Positions 9,346 to 18,920 are shown, counted from the stretch's first letter. The stretch: DNA of 64,000 nucleotides from CAZAPO01 sp044841755 (GCA_044841755.1 JAXOFM010000001.1:186001-250000); one strand, 5' to 3'. Numbers and translations are program-made. The notes: generated from the sequence alone by a model not told the origin.

Positions 9346-11232
9346 ATGAAAAATGTATTTAGAAATCTAATTTTAATTCTAGCTGTCAGCGTTTTCATTA
9401 TGTCTTGTCATGATGAGTTGAATCAAGCACCAATTGATCCTGATAGCTTTACTGAAGAAGATGTATTTGCAAATGCAACTCAAGCAAAAGGAGCATTAGC
9501 AAAATTATACGCTAGTTTAGCTTTAACGGGACAACAAGGTCCTTCGGGTCAGCCAGACTTAGCTGATATTGATGAAGGATTCTCGCAATTCTCAAGAATG
9601 CTTTATAACTTAAATGAGCTTACTACCGATCATGCGGTGGTAGGATGGGGAGACCCAGGTTTACAAGACTTACATGGAATGTATTGGTCATCGAGTAATG
9701 ACTTTACAGAAGCAATGTACGTAAGACTAGCTCAAGAAGTATCTTTTGCAAATTCATTTATAGACAAAGCATCGGCATTAACTGACGCTGAGGTAGCAGG
9801 ATATATTGCTGAAGCTCGATTTTTACGTGCTTTTGCTTATTATAACTTAATGGACATGTTTGGTAATGTACCATTAACAACAGAAATTAGTACTGATTTA
9901 CCAACGCAAAGCACAAGATCTGAAATCTTTGCTTTTGTAGAATCAGAGTTATTAGAGATTGAATCTCAGTTACCTGGTTCTAACGAATATGGACGTATAG
10001 ATATGGTTGCTGCTCAAGCACTTTTATCTAGATTGTATTTAAATGCCGAAGTTTGGACTGGAACTCCACGTTATGCTGACTGCGTTAATTATTCAAACTT
10101 GGTTATGAATTCCAGTTATGCTATTAATATGAATGATGCTAATGGAAATGGTACAGCTTACGATGAACTGTTCTTAGCAGATAATGATACAAATGGTGCT
10201 CAAAATGAGTTCATCTTTGCGTTAAATTTTGATGGTATTAATTCTCAAACTTGGGGAGGAACAACATTTTTAATTCATGCAGCAATTGGTGGAAGTATGA
10301 ATCCTGCTGACTTTGGAGTAAACGGAGGTTGGTTTGGAACCAGAACCACTAAAGCTCTTGTTGAGAAGTTTGACCTTACAGATCTTGGTCCAGCTAATGC
10401 AACACTAGGAGGGACGCTTTCAGATTGGGGATTAGTTGGAGATGCAACTTTGAATAGTTGGGACGGTCCTGATATGGAAATGTATGAAACAGGTACAAAC
10501 CAATATGCATTATATGCAAATTTAACTGCTGGTGAAATGAAATTTAGATTTAACGAAGATTGGGGAAATAATTATGGTGATGATGATACTGATGGTTCTT
10601 TAGAACCTGGTGGGGCAAATATTCCAATTGCTGCTGATGGTGCATACTTAGTCACTTTAGATCTAGACAATTTAACTTACTCTGTAACACCGTATTCAGA
10701 TCAAAGAGGTATGTTCTATACAGATGGTCAAAGTCTTGAAATAGAAAGTTTAACTTCATTCTTAAATGGATATGCTGTTACTAAATTCAAGAATGTTGAT
10801 TCTAATGGTAATGCTGGAAGTGATCCAGGTGGAGACTTTACAGATACTGATTTACCGTTAATAAGACTAGCCGAAATTTATTTAAACTATGCTGAAGCTG
10901 TAGTAAGAGGCGGAGGCGGAGATATGAATTTGGCTGTTAGTAGCATTAATGAGTTACGAGAAAGAGCTTATGGAGATATGTCTGGAAATATTTCGTCAGG
11001 AGACCTAACATTGGATTTTATTCTTGATGAAAGATCTAGAGAACTATACTGGGAAGGTCAAAGACGTACTGATCTAGTTAGATATGGATACTTTACTAGT
11101 GGGGCTTACTTATGGCCATGGAAAGGTAACGTAGCTAACGGATCATCAGTTGGAAGCTTTAGAAGTCTATTCCCACTTCCAGTAAGACAATTATCAGTCA
11201 ACCCTAACTTAACACAAAACGAAGGATACTAA
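9346..11232 (+). CDS. susD: SusD-like surface glycan-binding lipoprotein with inserted SusE-type domain
   Basis: This 628-residue lipoprotein (signal ending FIMSC, Cys21) has the SusD fold: N-terminal TPR helices (FLRAFAYYNLMDMFGNVPL) and the C-terminal RagB/SusD part (LRERAYGD...LDERSRELYWEGQRRTDLVRYG). It is longer than the usual 500-550 residues. The extra stretch, about residues 350-450, reads like a SusE/SusF C-terminal domain (SDWGLVGDATLNSWDGPD, then MKFRFNEDWGNNYGDDD and GANIPIAADGAYLVTLDL). It probably binds starch oligosaccharides as the lid of the SusC transporter, with an added binding module. Confidence 0.92.
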   Translation: MKNVFRNLILILAVSVFIMSCHDELNQAPIDPDSFTEEDVFANATQAKGALAKLYASLALTGQQGPSGQPDLADIDEGFSQFSRMLYNLNELTTDHAVVGWGDPGLQDLHGMYWSSSNDFTEAMYVRLAQEVSFANSFIDKASALTDAEVAGYIAEARFLRAFAYYNLMDMFGNVPLTTEISTDLPTQSTRSEIFAFVESELLEIESQLPGSNEYGRIDMVAAQALLSRLYLNAEVWTGTPRYADCVNYSNLVMNSSYAINMNDANGNGTAYDELFLADNDTNGAQNEFIFALNFDGINSQTWGGTTFLIHAAIGGSMNPADFGVNGGWFGTRTTKALVEKFDLTDLGPANATLGGTLSDWGLVGDATLNSWDGPDMEMYETGTNQYALYANLTAGEMKFRFNEDWGNNYGDDDTDGSLEPGGANIPIAADGAYLVTLDLDNLTYSVTPYSDQRGMFYTDGQSLEIESLTSFLNGYAVTKFKNVDSNGNAGSDPGGDFTDTDLPLIRLAEIYLNYAEAVVRGGGGDMNLAVSSINELRERAYGDMSGNISSGDLTLDFILDERSRELYWEGQRRTDLVRYGYFTSGAYLWPWKGNVANGSSVGSFRSLFPLPVRQLSVNPNLTQNEGY

Positions 11233-11245
11233 AAATATTAACAAA

Positions 11246-12460
11246 ATGAAACATTTAAAAAAACTAGGATACTTATTAATCTTCTCAGTTGGGGTGTTTT
11301 TCACTGCCTGTGAAGAAGATGCGGATCTGTTGATTATAGATTCATACAACTCTGAAATTACATTCACCAATTCATTTTTAGGTGAATATGTTTTAACACA
11401 AGAAACTGCAGGTAACATTGGAGAGCGATTTACATGGAATACTCCAGATTTTGAAATACCAACAACAGTAAGTTTTGATCTTCAAAGATCATTAGTTGGA
11501 GACTTTTCTGATTTTACAGTTGTAGGATCAACAACAGGAAACGAAATAGCTGTAACAATTGGTGACCTATTAGGATTTGCAAATGAACTAGGTTTAGATA
11601 ACGACCCAGGTACTGAAAATCCAGATACAGGAGATGTTACTTTTAGAGTAAGAGCATATACAGGTAATAGTGGACCTGATGTTTTCTCTGATCCTGCAGC
11701 ATTGACATTATTTTTACCAGAAGTAAGTACTGGAGAACCTATTTGCGAATTCCCGGATGGTCTATATGGTGTTGGTCATGGAATTAGCCAAACACGTTGG
11801 ACTTGGAATGCTCCACCAACATTTGTTTGTTCGGGAGATGGTGTTTATCAAGCTAACGTGCACTTAACTGCTTATTCTGGAAATGATGATGGTAACTTCC
11901 GTTTCTTTACAGCATTGTCTGATTGGAACTCTGGAAGAAACTATCCTTATTATGCTGACGCAGGCTATACCATAGACGCTAACTTTGAAAATGCAGGTGA
12001 TGGTGATAATAACTTTAGATTTATAGGAACAACAGGTACTTACTTGTTAACTATTGATGATGTTAACAAGACCATTACTTTAGATGATCCAGCTGCAATT
12101 GGTTCATGTGAATTTGATCTATTATATACAGTTGGTGCAGCTATAACTCAAACAGGATGGGATTGGGGTAATCCAGGTAAATTCTATTGTGATGGCAATG
12201 GTGTTTATTCAACATATATTGAGTTAACAGCTTATACTGGAAATGATGATGGTAACTTCCGTTTCTTCACAGCTGATTCTGATTGGAATTCAGGAAGAAA
12301 CTTCCCATATTATTTTGATGCTGGCTATACCATAGATGCTAATTTTGAAGATGCAGGTGATGGCGACAATAATTTTAGATTTATTGGAACAGATGGCTTC
12401 TATATTTTATCAGTTGATGATATAAATAAAACAATAACACTAACTCCAGCGGAGCAGTAA
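11246..12460 (+). CDS. SusE-like outer-membrane starch-binding lipoprotein with two tandem C-terminal modules
   Basis: This 404-residue lipoprotein (signal ending FFTAC) has a SusE-type N-terminal Ig-like domain at about residues 30-160. Two near-identical modules of about 115 residues follow, each starting near a Cys (ICEFPDG / SCEFDLL). Both share GNDDGNFRFFTA, SDWNSGRN, DAGYTIDANFE and GDGDNNFRFIG, then end in a D-x-NKTITL strand. The similarity also holds at DNA level. It is probably a surface starch-binding protein in the SusCD complex. It is followed by a hairpin just before the amylase gene. Confidence 0.85.
   Translation: MKHLKKLGYLLIFSVGVFFTACEEDADLLIIDSYNSEITFTNSFLGEYVLTQETAGNIGERFTWNTPDFEIPTTVSFDLQRSLVGDFSDFTVVGSTTGNEIAVTIGDLLGFANELGLDNDPGTENPDTGDVTFRVRAYTGNSGPDVFSDPAALTLFLPEVSTGEPICEFPDGLYGVGHGISQTRWTWNAPPTFVCSGDGVYQANVHLTAYSGNDDGNFRFFTALSDWNSGRNYPYYADAGYTIDANFENAGDGDNNFRFIGTTGTYLLTIDDVNKTITLDDPAAIGSCEFDLLYTVGAAITQTGWDWGNPGKFYCDGNGVYSTYIELTAYTGNDDGNFRFFTADSDWNSGRNFPYYFDAGYTIDANFEDAGDGDNNFRFIGTDGFYILSVDDINKTITLTPAEQ
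11734..12456 (+). repeat. tandem duplication encoding the two SusE-like binding modules
   Basis: Copy 1 spans roughly 11734-12100 and copy 2 roughly 12103-12456. Long stretches differ at only a few bases, for example the region coding GNDDGNFRFF at about 11881 and about 12241. This indicates a recent duplication or ongoing gene conversion. Confidence 0.7.
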
Positions 12461-12477
12461 TTCAAGTTAATTTAATT

Positions 12478-12508
12478 AAAAGGCTATGCAAATGCATAGC
12501 CTTTTTTT
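12478..12508 (+). terminator. rho-independent-like hairpin between the SusE-like gene and the amylase gene
   Basis: The arms aaaaggctatgc and gcatagcctttt are a perfect 12-bp stem with loop aaat, followed by a T-run to 12508. The amylase ATG is at 12521, only 12 nt after the T-run, so no promoter fits between. It likely acts as an attenuator giving lower amylase expression by readthrough, or as a processing site. Confidence 0.75.
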
Positions 12509-12520
12509 AAACCTTTGCTA

Positions 12521-15436
12521 ATGAAAAAAATATTACTTCTAAGCTTTTTAGCAATTAGTATTCTTTCGTTTGGGCAGCAACAAACAGGAACTTTTTCGTT
12601 TTCCCCAGCTAATTTTGGAGTTAATGATGAAGTAACTATTACTGTTTCTGGAGTAGATCCAACAATTTGGAATGCTGGAGAACCCAACAACATTTATTTA
12701 TGGACCTGGTATTTTGATGGCTGTGGGAATCAAATTGGAGGCCCTTTAATTGGTAACGGTGAATGGGCGAACTCCAATGATGATCTTCAATTAACCAACA
12801 ATGGTGATGGCACCTATAGTTTTGTAATGACTCCATCAGCTTTTTACGGAACTTCAAACATTTCTGAATTTGGAATATTGGTTAAGGCAGATGATGGTTC
12901 TGGTGATAAAAAAACTCAAGATCATTTAGAGTATGTTGGCGATGGGATAGTGATCAACATAAGTAATCCGTCAGGTAACTCAATCATTATTAATAGTGGA
13001 GATAATGTTTCCGTTTCGGCTTCAGTAAGTAAAGAAGGAACTATAGAGGCAGGAGCATTCGAAGTTTTTCTAAATGATGTTTCTGTAGCCTCTGGAAACG
13101 GATTCCCAAATTATGGCACTACTTTGAATAATGTTACTTCAAGTGGGACTGTGAGGGTTGAAGGTTCTCCCTTTAGTTCAAGTGATGAAGGTTCATGCTC
13201 TTTTGAAATAATTATAGCTCCATCAGTCACTTCTGAAGCAATGCCTAGTGGTTTAAAAGATGGTATTAATTATGATGATTTAGATGAAACGAAAGCAACA
13301 TTAGTTTTAAATGCTCCTTTAAAAGATTTCGTTTATGTAGCTGGTAGTTTTAACAGCTATAACCCAGGAGCTTCTCATTTAATGAAAAAAGATCCATCTA
13401 CAGGAAAATTCTGGTTAGAGTTAACTGGTTTAACTTCTGGACAAGTAGAAACTTATCAATATTGGGTTTATGCGTTAAGCCCTGTTGCAGATTCACCTGC
13501 ATTAGTTAAAACAGCTGATCCTTACTCAACATTAGTATTATCTCCATTTGATGACCATGTAATACCTTCCTCTACTTTTCCCGGGTTAGGAACAACCTAT
13601 CAATATCCATCTGGACAAGAAAGAGAAGTAACCGTTTTACAAACAGGACAAACGTCTTATTCTTGGAATGTTACCAATTTTAGCAAACCTAAAAAAGAGG
13701 ACTTAATAATTTATGAAGTATTGATAAGAGATTTTGATTCAGACAGAAACTTCCAAGATCTTATTGATAGAATTTCCTATTTCAAAAACTTAGGCATTAA
13801 TGCAATCGAGTTAATGCCTGTTATGGAATTTGAAAATTACATAGAAGGTGGTGTTGATAATTTTAGTTGGGGATATGATACTTCGTTTCACATGGCCTTA
13901 GATAAGTCATACGGGACAAAAGATAAATTCAAAGAATTTATTGATCTCTGTCATCAAAATGGCATTGCCGTAATCTTAGATATTGCATTCAACCATGCGA
14001 CAAGCAGAAATCCTTTAGTAAGAATGTGGATGAACGACCCGAGTAATACAGGATGGGGCGGACCAAGTTCAGAGAATCCATTTTTTAACCAAACTGCAAA
14101 ACACGCTTATAGTGTATTCAATGATTTTAATCATTCACAAACTGTTACACAAGATCATGTGAAGCACGTTACAGAATATTGGATTAATGAATTTAAAATA
14201 GATGGTTTTAGATGGGATCTAACAAAAGGATTTACACAAAACTGTACCGAAAATGACGGTAGCTGTACAGATAGTTATCAAGCAGATAGAGTTGCTGTTT
14301 TAAAAGATTATATTGACCATACATGGCTTCAAGACCCAGATCACTATGCAATATTTGAGCACTTAGGTTCAGACTCGGAAGAACAAGAATGGGCTAACTA
14401 TCGCTTAGGCGAAGGAAAAGGAGTTATGATGTGGAGTGAAATGTGGCATTCTTATAAGAATCTAGCCCAAGGAAAATCTAGTGATATTAATATCTCTAGA
14501 ATAGGGCATACTGCTCATACTGGTTTTACTGGAAAACGTACAATTGGTTATCCTGAGAGTCATGACAAAGACAGAATGATGTATGAAATGATAGCTTTTG
14601 GTGAGGCTGGAATTCAAGGGAATTTAAATATCTCATTACAACGAATGTCTTCATTAGGAGCTGTATTCTTAACAGTTCCAGGTCCAAAAATGATGTGGCA
14701 CTTTGCTGATCTTGGAATGGATGATGCTATTTGGACATGTACTAATGGTACTGTTAATTCAGATTATGATGGTAACAATGACGGTGATTGTAAACTTTCT
14801 ATGAAACCTCAACCACAATGGACAGAAAATTGGTTAAGTGATCCCAATAGAAGTCAAGTAAACAGTGATTGGAGTAGATTAATTCAATTAAAAATTAATG
14901 AAGACGTTTTTGAAGGTGATTATAGTATAACTACCAACACACAGACACCTAAAATATATATTTGGGATAATGCCTTACCAGGTACACAACTTAAAAATGT
15001 AGTTATATTAGCTAATTTCAAAACATCGGCTGATAATGTTGTTCCAGATTTTCCATATATAGGAGTTTGGTATGACTTGATGGATGAAACAGGTTCAACA
15101 TCAATTAATGTAGCAAATACAGCTTCGCCAATAAATATTCCTGCTGGAGAGTTTAGAATTTATGGAAATCAATTGCCTTCATTAAGCAACAATGAAATTT
15201 CATTAGCTAATGATCTAACCATATATCCTAACCCAACTTCTAGTTCATTCGAACTCAATAAAACTTGTACTCAAGTTTCTATTTTTGATGTAACTGGAAA
15301 GGAAGTAAAAACTTTTTCTGGGGATTTTGATAAAGGAAATGAGTTTAACATTTCAAATTTATCACAAGGACTATATGTTGTAAAAATTGAAGACAATACA
15401 GGAGCTATAGCAACCACTAAACTTATAAAGCAATAA
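12521..15436 (+). CDS. secreted GH13 alpha-amylase with type IX sorting domain
   Basis: The ATG at 12521 is chosen over an in-frame TTG at 12515 because it begins a clean signal peptide (MKKILLLSFLAISILSFGQ). The 971-residue protein has N-terminal beta-sandwich modules to about residue 370, including a CBM48-like part (FVYVAGSFNSYNP). The GH13 barrel follows, with nucleophile Asp566 (GFRWDLTKG), acid Glu613 (AIFEHLG) and Asp682 (GYPESHDKDR). A C-terminal type A T9SS domain (LTIYPNPTSSSFELN) comes last. It therefore should act outside the cell, cutting starch into oligosaccharides for the SusCD system encoded upstream. Confidence 0.93.
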   Translation: MKKILLLSFLAISILSFGQQQTGTFSFSPANFGVNDEVTITVSGVDPTIWNAGEPNNIYLWTWYFDGCGNQIGGPLIGNGEWANSNDDLQLTNNGDGTYSFVMTPSAFYGTSNISEFGILVKADDGSGDKKTQDHLEYVGDGIVINISNPSGNSIIINSGDNVSVSASVSKEGTIEAGAFEVFLNDVSVASGNGFPNYGTTLNNVTSSGTVRVEGSPFSSSDEGSCSFEIIIAPSVTSEAMPSGLKDGINYDDLDETKATLVLNAPLKDFVYVAGSFNSYNPGASHLMKKDPSTGKFWLELTGLTSGQVETYQYWVYALSPVADSPALVKTADPYSTLVLSPFDDHVIPSSTFPGLGTTYQYPSGQEREVTVLQTGQTSYSWNVTNFSKPKKEDLIIYEVLIRDFDSDRNFQDLIDRISYFKNLGINAIELMPVMEFENYIEGGVDNFSWGYDTSFHMALDKSYGTKDKFKEFIDLCHQNGIAVILDIAFNHATSRNPLVRMWMNDPSNTGWGGPSSENPFFNQTAKHAYSVFNDFNHSQTVTQDHVKHVTEYWINEFKIDGFRWDLTKGFTQNCTENDGSCTDSYQADRVAVLKDYIDHTWLQDPDHYAIFEHLGSDSEEQEWANYRLGEGKGVMMWSEMWHSYKNLAQGKSSDINISRIGHTAHTGFTGKRTIGYPESHDKDRMMYEMIAFGEAGIQGNLNISLQRMSSLGAVFLTVPGPKMMWHFADLGMDDAIWTCTNGTVNSDYDGNNDGDCKLSMKPQPQWTENWLSDPNRSQVNSDWSRLIQLKINEDVFEGDYSITTNTQTPKIYIWDNALPGTQLKNVVILANFKTSADNVVPDFPYIGVWYDLMDETGSTSINVANTASPINIPAGEFRIYGNQLPSLSNNEISLANDLTIYPNPTSSSFELNKTCTQVSIFDVTGKEVKTFSGDFDKGNEFNISNLSQGLYVVKIEDNTGAIATTKLIKQ

Positions 15437-15472
15437 TCAAAATATACTGATTAATAGCGTCCTGAAAAAAAG

Positions 15473-15501
15473 AAGGCCATTCAAACTTGTTGAATGGCCT
15501 T
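15473..15501. terminator. bidirectional terminator between convergent amylase and ABC genes
   Basis: The stem aaggccattcaa / ttgaatggcctt is perfect (12 bp) around a short loop, with A-rich and T-rich flanks. It serves the rightward amylase operon, and on the other strand directly abuts the stop of the ABC ATPase gene. Confidence 0.8.
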
Positions 15502-16173
15502 TTATATTATTGCACCATCACTCATTGTGATGATTCTATCTGTTCTATTGGCAAAATCTTTATCATGAGTGACAATTAAAAGTGATAATCCCTGTTCATC
15601 ACACAATCTTTTAAAAATATTGAATACATTTTCTGAATTATGACTATCTAAATTCCCTGTTGGCTCATCTCCCATTATAATTGAAGGATTGTTAATCAAT
15701 GCTCTGGCGATGGCTACTCTTTGCTTCTCTCCTCCTGAAATTCTAGAAGCTTTCTTTTGAGCCAAATGCTCAATTTCTAAAATTCTTAATTTCTCATAAG
15801 CATTACTTTCAATTTCCTTTAAACTCTTTTCTCCTAACTTTTTTGCTGGAAGCATTACATTTTCCAAAACCGAAAATTCTGAAAGCAAATAATGAAACTG
15901 AAACACAAACCCTATGTGTTTATTTCTTAAATAAGCTAGTTTATTTTGATGTTGACCAGTAACTAGCTCCCCATTAAGAAAAAGTTCTCCATCATAATCA
16001 GTATCCATGGTTGAGAGAATATAAAGTAAGGTGGACTTACCGCAACCTGATTTCCCCATTATTGAAGCAAACTCTCCTTTGTCAACAGAGATATTTATAT
16101 CCTTTAACACATGAAATAAGACTGGTTTTCTGAAATATTTATTAATATTTTTAGTTTCAAGTACTTTGCCCAT
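15502..16173 (-). CDS. ABC transporter ATP-binding protein (LolD/MacB type)
   Basis: This 223-residue ATPase has Walker A (MGKSGCGKST), signature SGGEKQRVAIARAL, Walker B (SIIMGDEPTGNLD) and the H-loop (VTHD). The sequence is of the LolD/MacB/FtsE class, which drives FtsX-type permeases rather than classic importers. It overlaps the permease gene by one base and is last in a three-gene adaptor-permease-ATPase operon. The substrate could be a lipoprotein, peptide or drug; the sequence does not tell. Confidence 0.92.
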   Translation of the reverse strand: MGKVLETKNINKYFRKPVLFHVLKDINISVDKGEFASIMGKSGCGKSTLLYILSTMDTDYDGELFLNGELVTGQHQNKLAYLRNKHIGFVFQFHYLLSEFSVLENVMLPAKKLGEKSLKEIESNAYEKLRILEIEHLAQKKASRISGGEKQRVAIARALINNPSIIMGDEPTGNLDSHNSENVFNIFKRLCDEQGLSLLIVTHDKDFANRTDRIITMSDGAII

Positions 16174-17435
16174 TATTGACCTCTTATTATTTTAACAGGA
16201 TCTATTCGTTTAGCTTTCTTTGAAGGCAAGTATCCAGCAAAAAAAGTTGATATTAAAGCAAACGTAATTCCTATAACATAAAACCACGGATTGAAATTAA
16301 CAGGAAAGGTTTTAATGGTTGGTAGGGCTTCTGTTTCAAAGGGCACATTGTTAATTATATTCGTAAAAACAAGTCCTATCAATAATCCTAAAAGACCTCC
16401 AACAACTCCAATAATAAGTGCTTGACTCATAAAAATATATTGGACGTCTTTACCTGAAAATCCTGTTGCCTTTAAAATGGCTATATCATTCATTTTTTCG
16501 TAAATAAACATGTTTAGAATATTATAAATTCCAAATCCAGCAACAAGTAACAATGTGAAAGAAACAGCATAAGTGATTATATTTCTAATATCTGTTCCTG
16601 TTTCGAATTGAGCATTCGCGGTTTTAATATCTACTGCCTTTAAATCAAACTGTTTTTCAATTTCTTTAGACATATTGAATGCAACATCAATATCATAAAG
16701 CTTCACATTGATATCAGTAATGTAATTTTCTGTTTCTCCTAAAACTCGCTGAACAGCTTTTAAGTTAGCAAAACTCTGAATCGCGTCAATATCTGCTATT
16801 CCACTTTGATAAAGACCAACGATTTTTAATGGAAAAATGTCACCATTTATAGTACTTATTTGTACTCTATCACCTATATCAAGTGACATTTTTTTAGCAA
16901 TTCCAGCTCCTAATAAAATGCCATCATCATTTTTATGTAAATCTTCAGAGCTTCCTTTAATAACATAATTATCAAAATTAAATAACCTTGCTTCATCCAA
17001 AGGTTTTAGTCCAGTAAGATTACCTCCAAGCTCTATTGAACCTGCTATATAAAAGATCTGAGTCTTAATTTGCGGGATGGCTCCTCTTACTACTTTCTTC
17101 TGATTTAGATAATTAATGATTGGCAAAGCATTATGTATTTCCTTTTGGCTTTGCTTAGGCTTGATAGAGTGAACAACCGTTAAACTGTTCTCTAATTTTT
17201 TAAATAAGGAAATTGGTTGCTTTTTAGAAGGTTCAATCTCATTGTAAATATGTATGTGAGGTGTTTGATTTAGTATAAGGTCGTCCAACATTTTGTTAAG
17301 ACCTGTCATAAAACACACTAAAGTAATATATGCTCCAATACCAAAAGTAACACCTAAAGCTGCTACTGATGTTTGCTTAAGCCTACTTAAAAGATGTGTT
17401 TTGGCTATACTAATTATGACCTTCCAATTAATCAA
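16173..17435 (-). CDS. MacB/FtsX-type ABC transporter permease
   Basis: This 420-residue protein has an N-terminal membrane segment (about 20-45), a large periplasmic MacB-like domain (about 50-285), and three C-terminal membrane helices in the FtsX arrangement (from about 290). It starts with TTG at 17435, since no ATG lies nearby and the TTGA overlap with the adaptor stop supports coupling. Together with the adjacent ATPase and adaptor it should form a mechanotransmission-type exporter. The role is known only at family level. Confidence 0.88.
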   Translation of the reverse strand: MINWKVIISIAKTHLLSRLKQTSVAALGVTFGIGAYITLVCFMTGLNKMLDDLILNQTPHIHIYNEIEPSKKQPISLFKKLENSLTVVHSIKPKQSQKEIHNALPIINYLNQKKVVRGAIPQIKTQIFYIAGSIELGGNLTGLKPLDEARLFNFDNYVIKGSSEDLHKNDDGILLGAGIAKKMSLDIGDRVQISTINGDIFPLKIVGLYQSGIADIDAIQSFANLKAVQRVLGETENYITDINVKLYDIDVAFNMSKEIEKQFDLKAVDIKTANAQFETGTDIRNIITYAVSFTLLLVAGFGIYNILNMFIYEKMNDIAILKATGFSGKDVQYIFMSQALIIGVVGGLLGLLIGLVFTNIINNVPFETEALPTIKTFPVNFNPWFYVIGITFALISTFFAGYLPSKKAKRIDPVKIIRGQ

Positions 17436-18517
17436 TTCTCTGGTTTATATATTTGAGTCTTTTCGGTGATTCCTTCCAAAATTTCAACAAATTCTAAGTT
17501 CTCTAAACCAACTCTTACCTTAACCAGTCCTTCATCGGTTAGGACTTCATTATTTTCTGTTAAATATATTTTTGGGATAGTTAAAATATTCTCCTTCTCT
17601 GCAATTATAATATTAGCTTCGCCAGATAACCCTGGGTATAACTTCTTTGGAACTTCATTGAACAAAGCCTCAACTAAAAAAGTTTGATTTCTTAGATCCT
17701 TTTTGGGTAAAATCCTTAATACTTCACCAAGAAAGACTTCTCCTTTATATGCATCTAGACTAATTACAACTTTCTGTCCTTCTTCTATTTTTACAATGTC
17801 AACTTCATCAACCAAAAGCTCTATTATAAAATCTGTACTACTACCCACCAAAGCCAAAGGTTCCATTGTGGAAACTAATTCTCCTTTATTCTTTAAAAGG
17901 CTATAAACAGTACCATTAATTTTACTATCTATTGTAAAATCCTGAGTATTTATAAGTGATGTTTTATAGTTGTTTTCAGCTTGCTTAAAAGCCGTTTGTA
18001 GTTCATTTTTGGTTCTATGATATCTACTTTCAAGAAGTTGAAGATTATTTTTAGATAGTTTAAAATTCAACTCTTTAGTATCGTATTCAATCTTCGAACC
18101 TATGTTTTGATTCCATAATTTTCTTTGCCTGAAGTAGTTGATGGAATCATTAGAATACTTCAATCTTGCTGCTACAATTTCATCCTCAATCCCTTTAAGG
18201 ATAGCCGCACTTCCACTTAGATTTTCGTTTGCAAGATCTAATGTCAGTTTTGCATTTTGAGAATTTAATTGTGGTGCATTGTTTGTTATTTGTATGATTG
18301 CTCTCCCCTTGGTAACTTGGTCTCCTTCTTCAACAAGATTATCTTCTAGGATTCCTGTTACAATTGAAAAAACTTGATATAAACTATCAGGTTGAATTGT
18401 TACTGATGAATACACCGCTTCAGTCAAATTTTGTTTTACAGGAAAAATTTCATCCTCACTATTCCCGCAGGAGATCAAAAAAGCCATTGCAAGGACACAG
18501 AAGTAAAAGTTTTTCAT
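17432..18517 (-). CDS. HlyD/RND-type periplasmic adaptor lipoprotein
   Basis: This 361-residue protein has a lipoprotein signal (LAMAFLISCGN, Cys17). A biotinyl-lipoyl half (VTGILEDNLVEEGDQVTKG), a long alpha-hairpin at about residues 85-180, the second lipoyl half and a beta-barrel domain (LYPGLSGEANIIIAE) follow. It probably links the ABC permease encoded immediately downstream to an outer-membrane channel. No outer-membrane factor gene is present in the window, so a shared TolC-like partner is assumed. Confidence 0.88.
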   Translation of the reverse strand: MKNFYFCVLAMAFLISCGNSEDEIFPVKQNLTEAVYSSVTIQPDSLYQVFSIVTGILEDNLVEEGDQVTKGRAIIQITNNAPQLNSQNAKLTLDLANENLSGSAAILKGIEDEIVAARLKYSNDSINYFRQRKLWNQNIGSKIEYDTKELNFKLSKNNLQLLESRYHRTKNELQTAFKQAENNYKTSLINTQDFTIDSKINGTVYSLLKNKGELVSTMEPLALVGSSTDFIIELLVDEVDIVKIEEGQKVVISLDAYKGEVFLGEVLRILPKKDLRNQTFLVEALFNEVPKKLYPGLSGEANIIIAEKENILTIPKIYLTENNEVLTDEGLVKVRVGLENLEFVEILEGITEKTQIYKPEN

Positions 18518-18588
18518 TGTATACTATATATAAGCTATGAAAGTAATTCTTATAAAGATAGCATAAAATGACATTAGTCAAGAATCAT

Positions 18589-18620
18589 AAAAAAAAGCTC
18601 CTCGGTTTGAGAAGCTTTTA
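18589..18620 (-). terminator. terminator downstream of tRNA-Leu
   Basis: On the minus strand aaaagcttctc pairs imperfectly with gaggagctttt and is followed by a run of eight T. It begins directly after the tRNA 3' end. Confidence 0.75.
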
Positions 18621-18621
18621 G

Positions 18622-18703
18622 TGCGGATGAAGGGAGTCGAACCCCCACGCCTCGCGGCACTAGATCCTAAGTCTAGCGTGTCTACCAATTCCACCACATC
18701 CGC
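18622..18703 (-). tRNA. tRNA-Leu (anticodon TAG)
   Basis: The minus strand folds as an 82-nt class II tRNA with acceptor arms GCGGATG/CATCCGC and D-arm segment TGGTAGACAC. The anticodon stem-loop CTAGA-CTTAGGA-TCTAG carries TAG. The tRNA also has a long variable arm typical of tRNA-Leu, the T-loop GGTTCGACTCC and discriminator A. CCA is not encoded. Confidence 0.97.
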
Positions 18704-18717
18704 AGAATTTGTGCGTG

Positions 18718-18747
18718 CAAATATAAGTAAACATGATAATATGCAAA
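18718..18747 (-). promoter_or_regulatory. Bacteroidota-type promoter of tRNA-Leu
   Basis: The minus strand has TTTG (complement of 18744-18747), an 18-bp spacer and TATATTTG (complement of 18718-18725), matching the -33/-7 pattern. The predicted start falls a few bases before the tRNA 5' end. Confidence 0.7.
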
Positions 18748-18920
18748 GAGGATTTTCAATATTTTTTTGTCTCTTAAAAAATAAAGAAACTTCGCGGATT
18801 GATATTTTCAGAATATGAAAATTAAATAAATATAAAAGTGAACAGCTACATTCATTTAAATTCCTATTTTTATTAGCCAATCTAAATCTACAAATACTAA
18901 TCCCTAACTAACGTATACTA

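Noticed and set aside
6347..11232. SusCD pair as the importer for collagen peptides
   Set aside because: It sits between a LacI-type maltose regulator and a secreted amylase, about 20 kb from the hydroxy-amino-acid genes.
18578..18880. Open reading frame of 100 codons on the minus strand
   Set aside because: It runs through tRNA-Leu and its terminator; no protein features are seen and the RNA gene explains the sequence.
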